64,000 nucleotides of DNA, taken from the NCBI GenBank assembly GCA_030549495.1, contig JAUIRK010000142.1, forward strand, positions 1,004,001 through 1,068,000, given 5' to 3'. Position numbers and translations under genes: made by a program. This DNA comes from Nectonema munidae (Eukaryota > Nematomorpha > Nectonematoida > Nectonematidae). Position 1 is the stretch's first letter. Every line of letters starts with the position of its first letter. Shown one piece after another: positions 36,401-49,600 of this stretch. The notes beneath the pieces were generated by a model, which made no database searches, was not told the DNA's origin, and saw only the letters and a list, made by a program, of their open reading frames with translations.

Positions 36401-39400
36401 AGCGAGAACATACCTCCATATTTAATACGCGCAATAAAAAGAGAGAAATCAGGTCAAGCGCATGTCCCACTCTTTAAACCAAGGTGAGTTGCGCGCATAC
36501 TCCCAGTTCTATTTAATGTTTATTTTTTTATTACTTTTAATGACCTCACCACTACAATATCACTGATGGAAGATGATGATGATAATCTCTCTTTCTGCAT
36601 ATTAATCTTCTTTACTCGTTCGTAAAATTTGATATCCCTGGCAATCACTGTCTATAACTCTTTCTCATTATAAATGGAAAGCAATTTGTTCATTGTAGCG
36701 CTGAAATGATGTGCACGCCTGCACTGAATGTATGTATAAAAAAAACTAAGTAGTTTAAACTAAGTAAAACTTAATGGGTCCAAATTTTCTGATATTATAA
36801 GTTTTTGTACCTTTTTTCTAAATAAAAAAAGACAAAAAGGATACAATAATTTTTCATATGTATCAAATTTATTCATTAAACAATATAAAAATTTAAAAGA
36901 TTTATTAATGAAATTATTAAATTAAAAAAATATATATACAAAAATATTACAAAAGTTTCTAAAAAAAATTTTATTAATAAAAAATATTAAGGATAATTTC
37001 AAACCGTACTAAATAAAAAAATTTTTTTTTTTATACTTTTTTAAACTAAGATTTTTTACTTTGGCGTATAAGACCCTCTCTTAATTTTAAGGCTGATATT
37101 TAGCTATGAAAAGGGGTCTTATAAGCCGAACTTTACGGTATATCTCCTCAGATATTTCACTATTTGATATTCTATGTTTAAAAATATTCAAATCTAATTT
37201 CTTCAAGGCAGAAATTACACATTATAGAAAGTAAGAAAAATACTTTACATGATGAGACATACTTTAAAACATTATGCAAGACCAAAAAATATGAAAGTAG
37301 ATTTGTCAAACGAGCTTATAACAAAATGAGCATTTCCTGTCAATAAACAAAGGAAGTGCAGTGCATAGAGTGGTGGGAATGTAGTATAGACTTTAGCCAA
37401 CAACTTCTTGATCTTATATACGCACGCATCCTATTTGCAAAGCTGAATATATATATATATATTACAAGTAATTCACAATTACTAACCATTGATTGCTCTA
37501 AATTTTATAATTGATAAAGATAAAGAGACATTTAAATGTCAAATTTTGAATCTTTAAAATGAGGCGTGAGTAAAGTGGTGGTCAGATATCCTTGGTTTCG
37601 ATAACTTAAGGTCTTGGGTTCGATTCCGCATCAAGCCTTCTTTCCCCATAGTTCGATACAAGCAGCACACTTGTGCTTTCTCGATGAAAACAGCCCACGG
37701 TGTGCCTTTACTTTAATAAGAAAATTTTGAAATTAAAAAATTTAAAAATCATATGCCTAGATAGATTCACAGAGTCAACCGAATGAACTTTATTATATTA
37801 TAAACAAAATATAGCCAGAAAAATACATTTTTAAGCTTTCTGCTTTAAAGGGGTATCGAAGCAGAAAATTTTCAAAATGGCGATTTTTGTGACAATTTTA
37901 TCCTGTTTGTCTCTTTAGAAAATTTATAACTTAATGAATTTATAAGCTCGGAGAATTGTCATTTGGACTTTCAAATCAGTTTTAACAATTTTCGAACCTT
38001 GTTTCCATCATGCTTGCATGCTAAATGTGATTCCATCAAACATGCTGTTTATGACCTTTTTTTATTACAAATTTGAGTTTTTTTAAAAATAAAAATAAAT
38101 TTAAATTCTCTATTTCTAATAAAAGCATAGCAAAACTTTGCCCTGGTTTGAAGAAAAATTTTTATTTGAAGTTTCTTTTTTTTTTATCACTTTTCAAATC
38201 TATTGCGTTTTCTTCAAATAGGTTAACATGGAATCCACCATTTTAATTTTGAATTTGGGGCGCTCATTTGCAGAAGCACTAGACATAATAGCGAAAGGGC
38301 ATGACTTTTTCTCACTTCCTCTGGTGCATATTTGTCCTATACAATAATGCGTTACAATTTTTCTATCATTAATTTATAGGATAAATCAATAGCTGCTATC
38401 GTGTCTATATTAAAATTTTTATAATTTCTTAATCCTTCTTTCTCACTGAAAATTGATTTTAATGCATATATGTATTATTCGATTCAATATATGCTTATCA
38501 ATACTTGTCAAATACACTAATGTTTCTTCTGATACTTTCATAATGAATCTAAACATCATCATCATCATCATCATCATACAAAACAGTATCATTCGGTGGA
38601 GGAATCATTAATATCATCAACATTAGCTATCACTCCATCTCTTTTAATATATTTTATGCTTATCGTTACATCCAATGAATTAAAAAGAATTGCATCAAAA
38701 ATTTATGCCTCAACGCCACCCTTTGTAAAACAAAGGGATGAACCATTTTTAGACTGCCTAGGCGATAATTTCGATTTCTACATTTCAAACCATTTTATTT
38801 ACTCATTGCGAGATACTTTGCCTTTGCGCTATTTCATCGCGTAACACGACACACCCCTTAAAATCTCTTTTCTAATATCAAGCAGTTTTTAGGAGGAAAA
38901 GCTAAAATTCTAGCCATATGTAGAAGCCAGCAGTACGTTATGGTGGATTTTTGCGGGTTGGCTGAAACTACACTGGTTTATCGCTGCTGCTGCGAAAGTG
39001 TAACAAAATTCTACACTTTTCCCGGAGAGTACTTGCTTTTATGGAATTCCTCTCTTAGTTTAAACAAAGTTTTGTTTTGATCTGATAGATTATTATACTC
39101 ATATAGAGATAGTATAATCTAGGTGCTAACAACAACAACAACAACTGACTACTTCAGCTAAAAAAAATTTAATTCAGTATTGTATTCCCCTTTTCAAATG
39201 ATTAAAATATTACTTTTACAAACATGCAAAGACAAGACCATCATGCGTTTTATCAAAAAAAGTTGTTTGACAATGATATTCATAACTACTAAAATGTAAA
39301 GCAGAGATGGCTATTGGTTCGATAAACGACAATAAAAGAGTTTGGGAATGAAACTGGCCTCGAACAAATTTGCCTAGAAGTGCTTCAAACTTCGCGTTCA

Positions 39401-40349
39401 ATTTGTCAAGATTAGAAAATTAGAAATTGCTTGTAACATTCTTCTCATTACTCGTTAAGTATAAGAAATTCTGGATTAGAGTAAAGATGTCTTCTTGCAA
39501 TGCTTTGATTTAGTGGCATATCGATTTTCAAAAATTTGTATACGTTCTTTTTGACTTTGGGAGGGAATGAACAAAAATTGCATTTCACTTCTCTTTGCGT
39601 GTACTAAAAAGTTTTATGTTTTTCCACTTTTATTTCCACACGCATTAAAATTTTAAAATCATTTAAATTGATCTACGTAAATTTATTTCAGCGATCGATG
39701 AAATTCAAAGCTCGCGATCGCTTATACTCCAAATCGATGCTAATAAAAAAAACTAATCTCAATCTGCTCATTTTGATCAAGGATCCATTTCTTGCTATCC
39801 AATTTTTTTCTTACGAGCTTCACATTTCTCCCTTGAGAAAGTCGATTAGATTTTTGAAGATTCTCATATGAGTTTAAGTGAAAAGTTTGCACGGACTAAA
39901 ATAGATCTCTATTCTTTTCTCGTCCTTGTCTTAGGGGGCATGAGTAGGGTTGGTAAGATGCTGGATTCGATAACTCAAGGTCTTGGGTTCGATCCCGCAT
40001 CAAGCCTACTTTCCTCATAGTTCGATACAAAAAAAATAAATAATAAATTTCGTTATAAATTGTAGAATATTTACTTCTAAAAGTGATAATAGGTAAATTA
40101 TTTTATGCTCAATTCTGGCTCTAAATCAACGAATTATAGGTAATTAACTTATTCTAACCATAACAAGGGACATTAAAAAAGTTTGAAATTTGAGCTGGAG
40201 TTTTGGATTTGACATTTTTCATCTTCACTCTGAGGTACTCCGAAAAATGATGATTATTTTATAATGAAATTTCTTTAGTTTTTTCAAGAAAAAAGTTTGG
40301 TTTGTTTTTTTTTTAAAAAAAAAATTATTATTTTTTTTTTTTAAGTGAT

Positions 40350-40383
<34 letters not shown>

Positions 40384-40595
40384 TTGAAAAAATTTTTAAA
40401 ATTTTATTTTTTTAATTTTTTTAATATTTTTTATTTTCTTTTTTTTTTATAAAAAAAAATTTTATTATAATTTTTTTTTTTTTTTTTTTATTTTTTTATA
40501 AAATAAAATAATTTTTATTAAATAATATAATTTATTTAAATTATTTTTTTTTTTTTTTAATTAATTGAATAATATTTTTTTTTTTTTTTTTTGGA

Positions 40596-40629
<34 letters not shown>

Positions 40630-43600
40630 GGATATCCGCAAAAAATATTGTACACCCTCTTAACATCCTCATCCGCATTTTTCAAACATTTTTTTTATTT
40701 CTATATTTGCCGCAAAGTGTTTTTCGGAATTTTTTTATTTTTATGTCAAGAACGTCTTTATGATATAACACATATACATTGACATCTTTTCTCTAAATTT
40801 TTATAAAAGTATACAACAATAGCAATTATCATTTCAAATTTGATATAAAAAATTTTTTTTGAAAAAAAAAGATTTCAAATTTGATATCGCATCTTTTTTT
40901 TTAATATTTAAAAAAATTTTTTTATTTTTTTTTCTGAATAAAAATTTTAGTCAAAATAAATTTTTCCTAATCTAAAAAAGCGCTACCTTAGAATTTTGGT
41001 CTTAAATTAAAGGAATGTGCCCAATGTCAACTTTTTGACGTTTCCATTTTACTTTTTAGCATTCATTGGCATATCCACGAACTTCATTTGATGATCACGA
41101 CTTGGAAGTCTATAAACTTTTGGATTCATACGGCTTTATCAGGTTCTTTTTAAATTGTTCTCTCATCACTGATTCTTGATGCAGTCTCCGAATCCATGAT
41201 ATCGTGTTTCAAGAAATATTCAGAAACAGTCTTTGTAGGAATTTTTACAATTACATTTGACTTTTACAAATCAAAATGCCTTTATAATGAAAGCACGTGT
41301 GCATTTTTATAGCGACTCTGATTTAATAAAAAATATCTCAAAAGGAAAAACACTTTTTTTCTCAAGCACATTTCTGCCCATTTTCCATGGTCATTCAACT
41401 TCTATACTTAAATTTTTCTAAGGCTCAAAAGACACATGAAATTACTCAAAAAATAAAGCGAGACATAAGCCCGCCCTAAATCTAAAAGCATAGGGAAGCG
41501 ATCAGAAATATGCACACACTCTGGGAGTCACATCCACACACGCTGTATTCGAGAGCGAATCGCCCTTTAAAGGAATTGAATCGTAAAGCCTTTTCCGAAT
41601 GTCTTTCTAAGTGAGTTTGTAATGCTTAAGATTTTTATTGGCCATAGGTCGGAAAACACTATCCCAGACAATAACGTCATCAATATCTATTTTTACTACG
41701 TAGTTTCGTATTTAACTTTTAATATACGTTATGTGCATTTAAGCAGGACCAGAGCAAAAGCTGAAAAACGCGCTCATTTTAAAACTAGATGCGAAGTTCA
41801 TCGTCGCAATTAAAAAAAAACTAAATATAAATTTTCTAGGCGGATTCTTTTTTGAATTCAGGTAACCGTATTGTATCCATAGAGAAGATCAATCTTCCAT
41901 ACCTCGATAGATGGTAAAGGTTGTCACGATCTGAAATCGAACCTAAACCATTTGAATCCAGACCACACGCTCCCACCACTAGGCCATCTGTATTAACTAT
42001 AGCAGTATTAACACTTTTAACTAACTAAAAAAAAATTTGAATCAAATAGCGGATCAAAATCTTATCAACTTTAGGGTAATCGCGAAATTATAAATTTAGT
42101 AGCGAACGGAATTCGAAGAAGTAGCAAAATTTGGGGAAAAATCACGTATTTGAGCCAACATGTCCTGTTCTTCGTGTTGGCATAAGTCCTTAAAGTGCAA
42201 AAAAAAAAACTGTTCGTAAGTCAACGGGCAGCTCATTTTCTCATAATCTCCATATGCTCCACTCTTAACTGCTTCATACATACAAGAAAGCGTCTAATCT
42301 AAATTGTTTTGTTGAATCAAGTTCCAGTGCGAACGAAGTCAATGAGGTTGGAAAGAGGAAGAGAAGTTTTTCGCATGGCAGTGAATCGGTATCACTTTGC
42401 CTTTTTCTTTCACTTTTTTTGTTTCTAACTGCTCACCTGTCTTCATTCTCAAATCCCAGGAAATCAAAGCCAGGAGTGGTCGCCTATCAAAATGGATTAA
42501 AATGCTATGCAATTGGGAAAAGTATTCTTTGAGTGAAAAGGTATAATCCTTCTTTTTTCTATTCTCTTTGTTACATCATTCTTAAACAGGTCCGTAAAGA
42601 AGAAGGCACCATGATTAGCTCTAGCACACGTGCATACACAGATATATGTTGTATAGAAATGAAATGAATTTTTCAACACTTTAAATCCCTAGTCGTTTTA
42701 TAAAGGATGCAAGTGAATTTCTGACACATTTGATCTCATAAAAGCAGGAGACATTAAGTAATTTGATATAAAATAGAAAGTTAATTAAACTAAATTTAAC
42801 CTAATGCGCAATACTCTTCTAATCTCTTTTCCCTGACCTTTGTAGTGTTTTTCTTTTCAATTTCTTTTCAGTCATCAAAGGGTTAATCGCTGAAAATCTT
42901 GAGAAGTCTTTGAAATCCTGCCATTTTATAACTTTATTCACCAGAATATATTTGCACAGTAGACACTTAAATTACATGGAAAGAAAACCCTATCTATATT
43001 TGAGCCAGGAGCTATAGTGCTCCAATTTTATACAATCTCTTTTCTGATAACTAAATGAACTAATTAACCCTTCAGTAATCAATTCTCTTTAACACTTGAG
43101 TTTGCTTGCGTTTCCTTTGGAAACATTGGTAATAGTTGGGTTGAATAACTGAACAAATAAACTACCGTTAACACTCGTATTTAATCCACTAACTTCCCAA
43201 TTATAAGCTATTTTTCACGAACACACCTCGTATGTAATGGATAATGCGCACCGTAGCTTTAGAAACATTGAGCTTCGAAAATATAATATTTATGTTAGAC
43301 AAATGGAAGGAATACAAACGAAGAAATGGTTTTCAAGGGATTATTGTTCTATATGCTCGTGGTATATCATATGCTTTTGCTAAATACGTGATGTCTAACA
43401 ATTTGTCAATAATCTTAAAGATTTCTAACATAACATAAGATAAATATCATTATGCATTCCTAATTTTTTTTTTTTATAAAAAGTTGTAATATTGGTATGG
43501 AACAAATTTTTAACGAGTTATTTTTCTGAACTCAACTCTAAATTCGAAAAGCCAAAAGTATGTCTCGTTTCCACAGACGTATTCATGCTTCGCAAACATT

Positions 43601-46600
43601 TTTACATGCGTGTATACACATATGTTTCAAAATTGTGCTTGGCATCCAATGAGAACTCAGAAAAGGAGAACTTTTCACGTGAAGTTTAAATTCAATGAAT
43701 CTCTTCTCTTTCTTTGAACATCTGTAATAATTTTTACATTTCTTAGTTTTGAGAATTAAAAAGTCTTTATCAATCACTTGCTACGCACTTTTTCTGCAGC
43801 ACATCTCAGATAGTTACCCGAAATAACAGTTTTCTGGGTACACCCGTGTCTCGTCCTATCATCGCTGGCCTATACATGAAGGGAAAAAGAAGTGTTAAAG
43901 AATAAAATGAAATAGCATAATTGTTTTCAGGCTTAATAAATATCGCAACTTAATGGTAACATCTTTCAAATTTAAGTCTTATTTTCGAACACCAACTAAC
44001 TGAAAAGAAACTAATTTATATACATTTTTTGTTGGAGCTCCTAACATCGTTTATTTTATGTCAAAGAAATGAAAATTCAAAATTCTTTTCTCTGAGATTA
44101 TTAGCGCTTCATTGTTAACGTTTTGTTTTTAATAGTTATTTGTGTGTGTTATGCTCGCGTTAACGCATCTCATTTCATTGCGGCTTCCATTTTGTAGTTT
44201 TCCAGGCGCCTGTACAAAGGAATTCCTGAAGAATTGCGGGGTGAAGTTTGGTCTAGACTGCTCCACGTTTCCGAAATTAAATCAAAACACTCAGGTTTAT
44301 ACTTTGTAAGGAGTTTTACATCAATTTCTCTACTTAAAATCATTCGTGTTTTTATTTTATTGCCAAAATAATTCATACTTGCCTTAAGCAAGAAAAAGCA
44401 GACACCTTTATTCAATTCTGTTGATCAGTTCTTGTCCCCCTTTTGCTGTCCATTTTAAAAGATAAATATTGAGGGCGCATTTAATGTCTTCATACTCGCA
44501 TCGGCATTGCTCGCACAAAATTCCGGAGCCGGAAGGAGTCGAACACAATTCTCTTATTATAAATTTCCTTTTTTACTATTTTTCTATCGTTGCATTTTAT
44601 TTGTTGTGCTTTCTTTATAAGCATATTCGCAGTAGATGATGATTTCATCTCCATTTTATTTTTAATTTGTAAATTCTAACTTTTCTGATATGATGAGGCC
44701 CATAATTTAAATGGAGGAGCCCATAGCTGTATACTAGGGTTTGAATTTTTTTTAATTTCCACCTACGTGATGTGTTTTTAAATGAATAATATAATTAATA
44801 AAAAAAACCCAAAAATAAAAAAAAATGAATTTTAATGAAAAAAACTTTGCCCAAGCACTAAAATGAAAGGGTGGGGTTAAATAGCCACGGTGTTAAAATA
44901 AAATCCTTATGCTGTTTAGTTTAAATTCTGACTATAACTATATAATTCAACTATAAAAGTTTATTCAAGCTTTTATATTAATTTATTTAATATAACAGCT
45001 TATTCAAGGAGGGAGGAGGCTCCTTTCTTAAAATGAAGTATCGATCAAAATCAATTCAAATATTAATATTAATTACAAAAATTTTAATACGCCGTTGCGT
45101 ATATATATTCGAGCTAATTTTCCTTTATCGATAGCTTAGCAAAGCTTCAGGGGTTTTATATCTGAAGAAGCGAGATTCTAGTATATATATATATATATTA
45201 GCGTTATTACTAGAGATGTAAAACCGGTTTTATAGAGCCGGTTTCCGAAAAACATACGTACTCAAAACCCAGTTTTACCCGGTTTTTAAGTATAGTTCAT
45301 TTCTGAGAAGCGGTTCTATATTTTTTGGTTTTTTTACATCTCTAGTTATTACTAAAAAATTTTTTTATTTCACTACCCTGGCGTTTTTTAAGTGAACAAT
45401 TTCATAAACAAGAAAATATAAGAAATTTTAAGTTTTCAACAAAAAAACTCTTCCCAGGATATAAATCATAAAATACCAATTCAGTTAAATTTATCTTTTG
45501 AATATGAGAATTGGTAGTGAAAACTTTATAAAAACTTATTTATAAATTATAATATGAATAATTCTCTTAATAAAGCTATATGAAAACTATTATGAAACAA
45601 AATATATTTTTAGTTTTTTTAATTCTTTTTTCCAACTAAAAATGGGTGAATTCAAGTCTAGTTTTGTTATAGCTAAAAAATCTGAAACTTGGAGAAAAAA
45701 TCTTTCATGAAGCATGCAAGAAACTTACCTGGAATTGAAGATTTCAAAAATTCTACTTTCTTTGACATTACAAAAGTAGATGGAAATTGGTTGTGTAGAG
45801 AAGATAAAGAATTTTATACAAAGCCGATTAAAGCAAATGGAAAGACTGCCTACGTGACAAGTAAACTAGTAGACAAAAAATTCAAATGATAAAAATTTTA
45901 TGCATTCTGTAAATCACGAAAACTCAATTATATCATCATTCAGCTCTGACACCAGTGAAGAAGACTTAAATTTAGAAACGGCCAAAAAAAAATGAAGAAA
46001 AAATGCTCTCTACCCCATCCTGTTGACTTAGTGACAAGCCTATCTCTTTCTACACATTAAGTCTTTCAATGAGACATGTCTAAGATAGTTAAAAATGATT
46101 CCACCGTATCACATTAAGATGAACTTTAAAAAATAACTTTTAAATTCAAATTATTATTTTGGAAAAGTTTACATTTCCAAGATGTTAAAAAATCTTTTTA
46201 TATTTTATTGCTTTTTAATCATTTCAACTAGGAATAAAGCAATAAAGTATCACATAATTAACGATTTAATTGATTAAAGGAAAAGTATAATCTATTTGCA
46301 TTTATTTAAATTTCACAACAAATTAAAAAATCTTTTATTAAAAAAAAAGAAGAAAAAAATGTGCACATTGGAAATACTTACAAAGAGGTACTTTTATTTT
46401 TGAAATCATTATATCATTTTAATTTTGTGATTACAGTTCATATTTTTACTAAAGCAAAGAATTTGTTTTTTTTTGTAATTTTTTTAATTTTGTTTTTATT
46501 CCTTAAAATGTAAGGTTTATTTCATTTTGTAAAATTTTTAATTTGAATTGTTATACAACGATATTTTAAATAAGAGAATAAAAAATACCATTATAAACAT

Positions 46601-49600
46601 CAAAATTGTCAAAGTTTGATTTTTAATATTTTAACTGTATTTTATTTTGAAATATTTTTAAATTTTATTCAAATTTTAAATATTTTGTCACTTGTAAAAA
46701 AGTAAAAAGTTCTAAACTCAAAATTTTAAATGAATTGATTTAGAAAAAAATCGTAACATATTTTTTTTATTTTCAAGTTAAATTAACATTTGAAGTATAC
46801 TTATTTTCAATTGGTAAGTACTAGATATAAAAAATATTTGACTTTTAATTTCTCTACACTTGTAAGGAAGTTAAACATGGTTTTATAAAAAAGTATATCT
46901 TTGTTAATAGTGGAATTAAATAGTTAATAGTTTTTATCTTTGCTGGATTATCCTAATATCCGCTAAAATTTAAACTAAGACCGGATATTCACTCAACTTG
47001 TTATTTTCCAGTCGTCCAGTATATCCTAACATCAATTATGGAATCGTTCCAATCGACTACAACTCTTTCACTGGGGTGCTTAAACTCTCTATCACTTCAA
47101 GAGGAAAATAAACCCACTTTTATTCCTTCTATAGCTGAAGTTGTGTACCTACTTGATGTTGCAAATGGAACTGCTTTATCTCAAACAATAGCCTTTGTCC
47201 TCAAGTCCAGCTATCAAAGTGTAGTCTAATTGATCATGTAGCAATTGGAGACATCAACACAGGCAAAAAGTGTAGTACTTGCACAACTAAGAGAAATATA
47301 GGAGTAACATGTCTGAAGGAAAATTCTTCTCCAAACAGAAACATGCAAAAACTTAAGAGTAGCATCATATTCATAGCTCTTATTCCAAATTCCAATGAAA
47401 TCTTTTAAAAAGGAAAAGAGCTTTGTTTCAGTCGTTATCAATCGGTGTATGCGGCACATAGGGCGCCGTAAGATTCGTTGAAGGGCGCCACCAAATATAT
47501 TTATTGCTGCATTACAGAAAAATTGCTACTAAGAAAAAGGAAACATTTTCGATAGTAGCTGATTTATAGTTTTTAATTTTCTCAAAATTTTGGCAATAAT
47601 ACTAAAATCTAGGAAATTAGTGCTAGTGTCTCAATGCATTAAAATTTTTGTAATCTCAACTATAGTGCATTTGTATGGTTTATCTTTCTTTTCTTTTAGC
47701 CGTGTAGTATAACGGCAGCGCAAGAAAACTCGAGAGAGGAGATGTAAAACTACTATGATTTACATGCAAAACGATGCTATTTACATATATATATATATAG
47801 CTAAAAGACTACACTTCGTACACAATTGAATAAAGCTTGAGAACCACAGACTTCTTTCCTTCGTGCAGTTAGAAGAGAGAACTTTTTGCCTAATGCCAAT
47901 AAGAAAATTTATTTAGACAACTCTTAGCGGGAGAACTAAATGAATGGATCTTTCGCATTAAAAATAAATGTTCAAATTGAAAACTATTCAGAGACGAAGT
48001 TATAAACACTTTTATATTTTTTATAAAAAAGAATTGTTCTGTCCTTAATTTCAATAAAATGGGAGGAAATTGTGTGAAAATGATTTGCTTTTTGATATGA
48101 TGATGGCAACAATTTGATTTCATATAAACTTTTTAAATAGTGCCATGTCCTTGTGTTAAAGTGATCAATGTTTGTCTAAAATAAAATCATCGCAGAATAT
48201 TTTCAGGGCATTCAAAGAAATTGTTTTTTGAATAATTTGGCTACAGATATATGCCTTGCAATCTCTAAGTTGTATTATTCTAAGGAACGAAGTAGTTATA
48301 ATTGGTTATAATGACCAAGCATTGTGAGCGTCTGTCTCCCCACGCTGAATTTCTAAGGGTTATTCTCGTTAAAACTCCTTCCCCAACACCATCAAAGTAT
48401 TATAAGAAAAGACTATTTATATGAGGTAACCGAATGCTTTTATTGATTGTGTTTTCATTGTAGAGTTTTCTCTCAGCTTGATTTTATTTCACATTTAAAT
48501 AGAAAATGAAGAAATTTGCAAGTGAAAATTCGCTCGACGTCCGACAGATTCACCTGGACTGTAGACGAACTTATCGCAATCACATAATGTTCCGAGACTG
48601 CTATGGCATAAAGTACCCACCATTTTTACTTTGTTTCTCCATTCCTACAGCCATCATACTGTGCTTTAGCGCATTTTTTTAATGGTTTGAAATGTAGCCA
48701 GCCTTTTCGTCGTAAAATAAATGACTTAAAAAAGTTGAACACTTTGATTCCAATCTCACACGGTCCATGTCCACACTGAAATGTAAATTAAAATGAATGA
48801 TAGAGTATTTTCTAAAAAGGGGCACTACAACCAATTGTATCCTTTTCCATTCCTGCGCTATGTTTGTAAAAAAAAAGATTTAAAGGAGAATAATGTCTTG
48901 CTATAACTTTTTCAGGATTATCTATTCTTTCATAGAAAAAGTGTTCGTATTTAAAAGTTTAAAACTCTCATAAATTGTTTAATATCAATTAAAATTTCAA
49001 AGCATTGTAGAATATTTTTTATCGAAATCTCTTTTTTCTTTTTTTAGTAGAATTTTTTTTTGCATAAACAAAAAAGAGTTAATATGGAGATTTTGTCGAA
49101 CTTTTTGCTCTCTATTTTTTATCCTCATGTTTCATATCAAGGTCTAACCAAATATTCTAATTATAAATGTGAATTCATTGAAAAGTATATCCTTAATAAG
49201 CAATATTATCACAAAGTTTCAATTCTCGTGAATCGGCTTTTTTCAAACCGTATACATTTTTGCAGGATTTAGGAATAGTGGAAATTTTAGAATTATTCTT
49301 AATCCTCGGGGTAAAATTTTTTTTTCAATGTTACTCTTTCTCTTACTCCGGGGAGTAACATTGTAAAAAAAACTGTTTAAGAGATCATTTTAATTAAATG
49401 TAACTAAGCAAATTACCTAACAATAAAATTTATTTGACTTAAAAAAACAGAAAGCCAAAATATAAATATCAACGCTAAATCAAATCATGTTTAAAAATAA
49501 GGTAGGATGCAATCAATCAATAAAATAAGTAATGGAGTGCTTAAAGAGTGTGAACATGAAAAAATATATTTATTTTTAAGTTCATTTTTTTGCTCATGTA

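Noticed and set aside
37561-37715. tRNA gene
   Set aside because: A and B boxes are present, but the sequence cannot fold as a cloverleaf and has a SINE body.
44170-44415. Minus-strand frame of 81 codons
   Set aside because: Antisense shadow of RabGAP exon 4.
47700-47745. tRNA-like head GCCGTGTAGTATAACGG
   Set aside because: It has an A-box-like start but no B box or acceptor-stem pairing, so it is not a tRNA gene; perhaps a worn SINE head.
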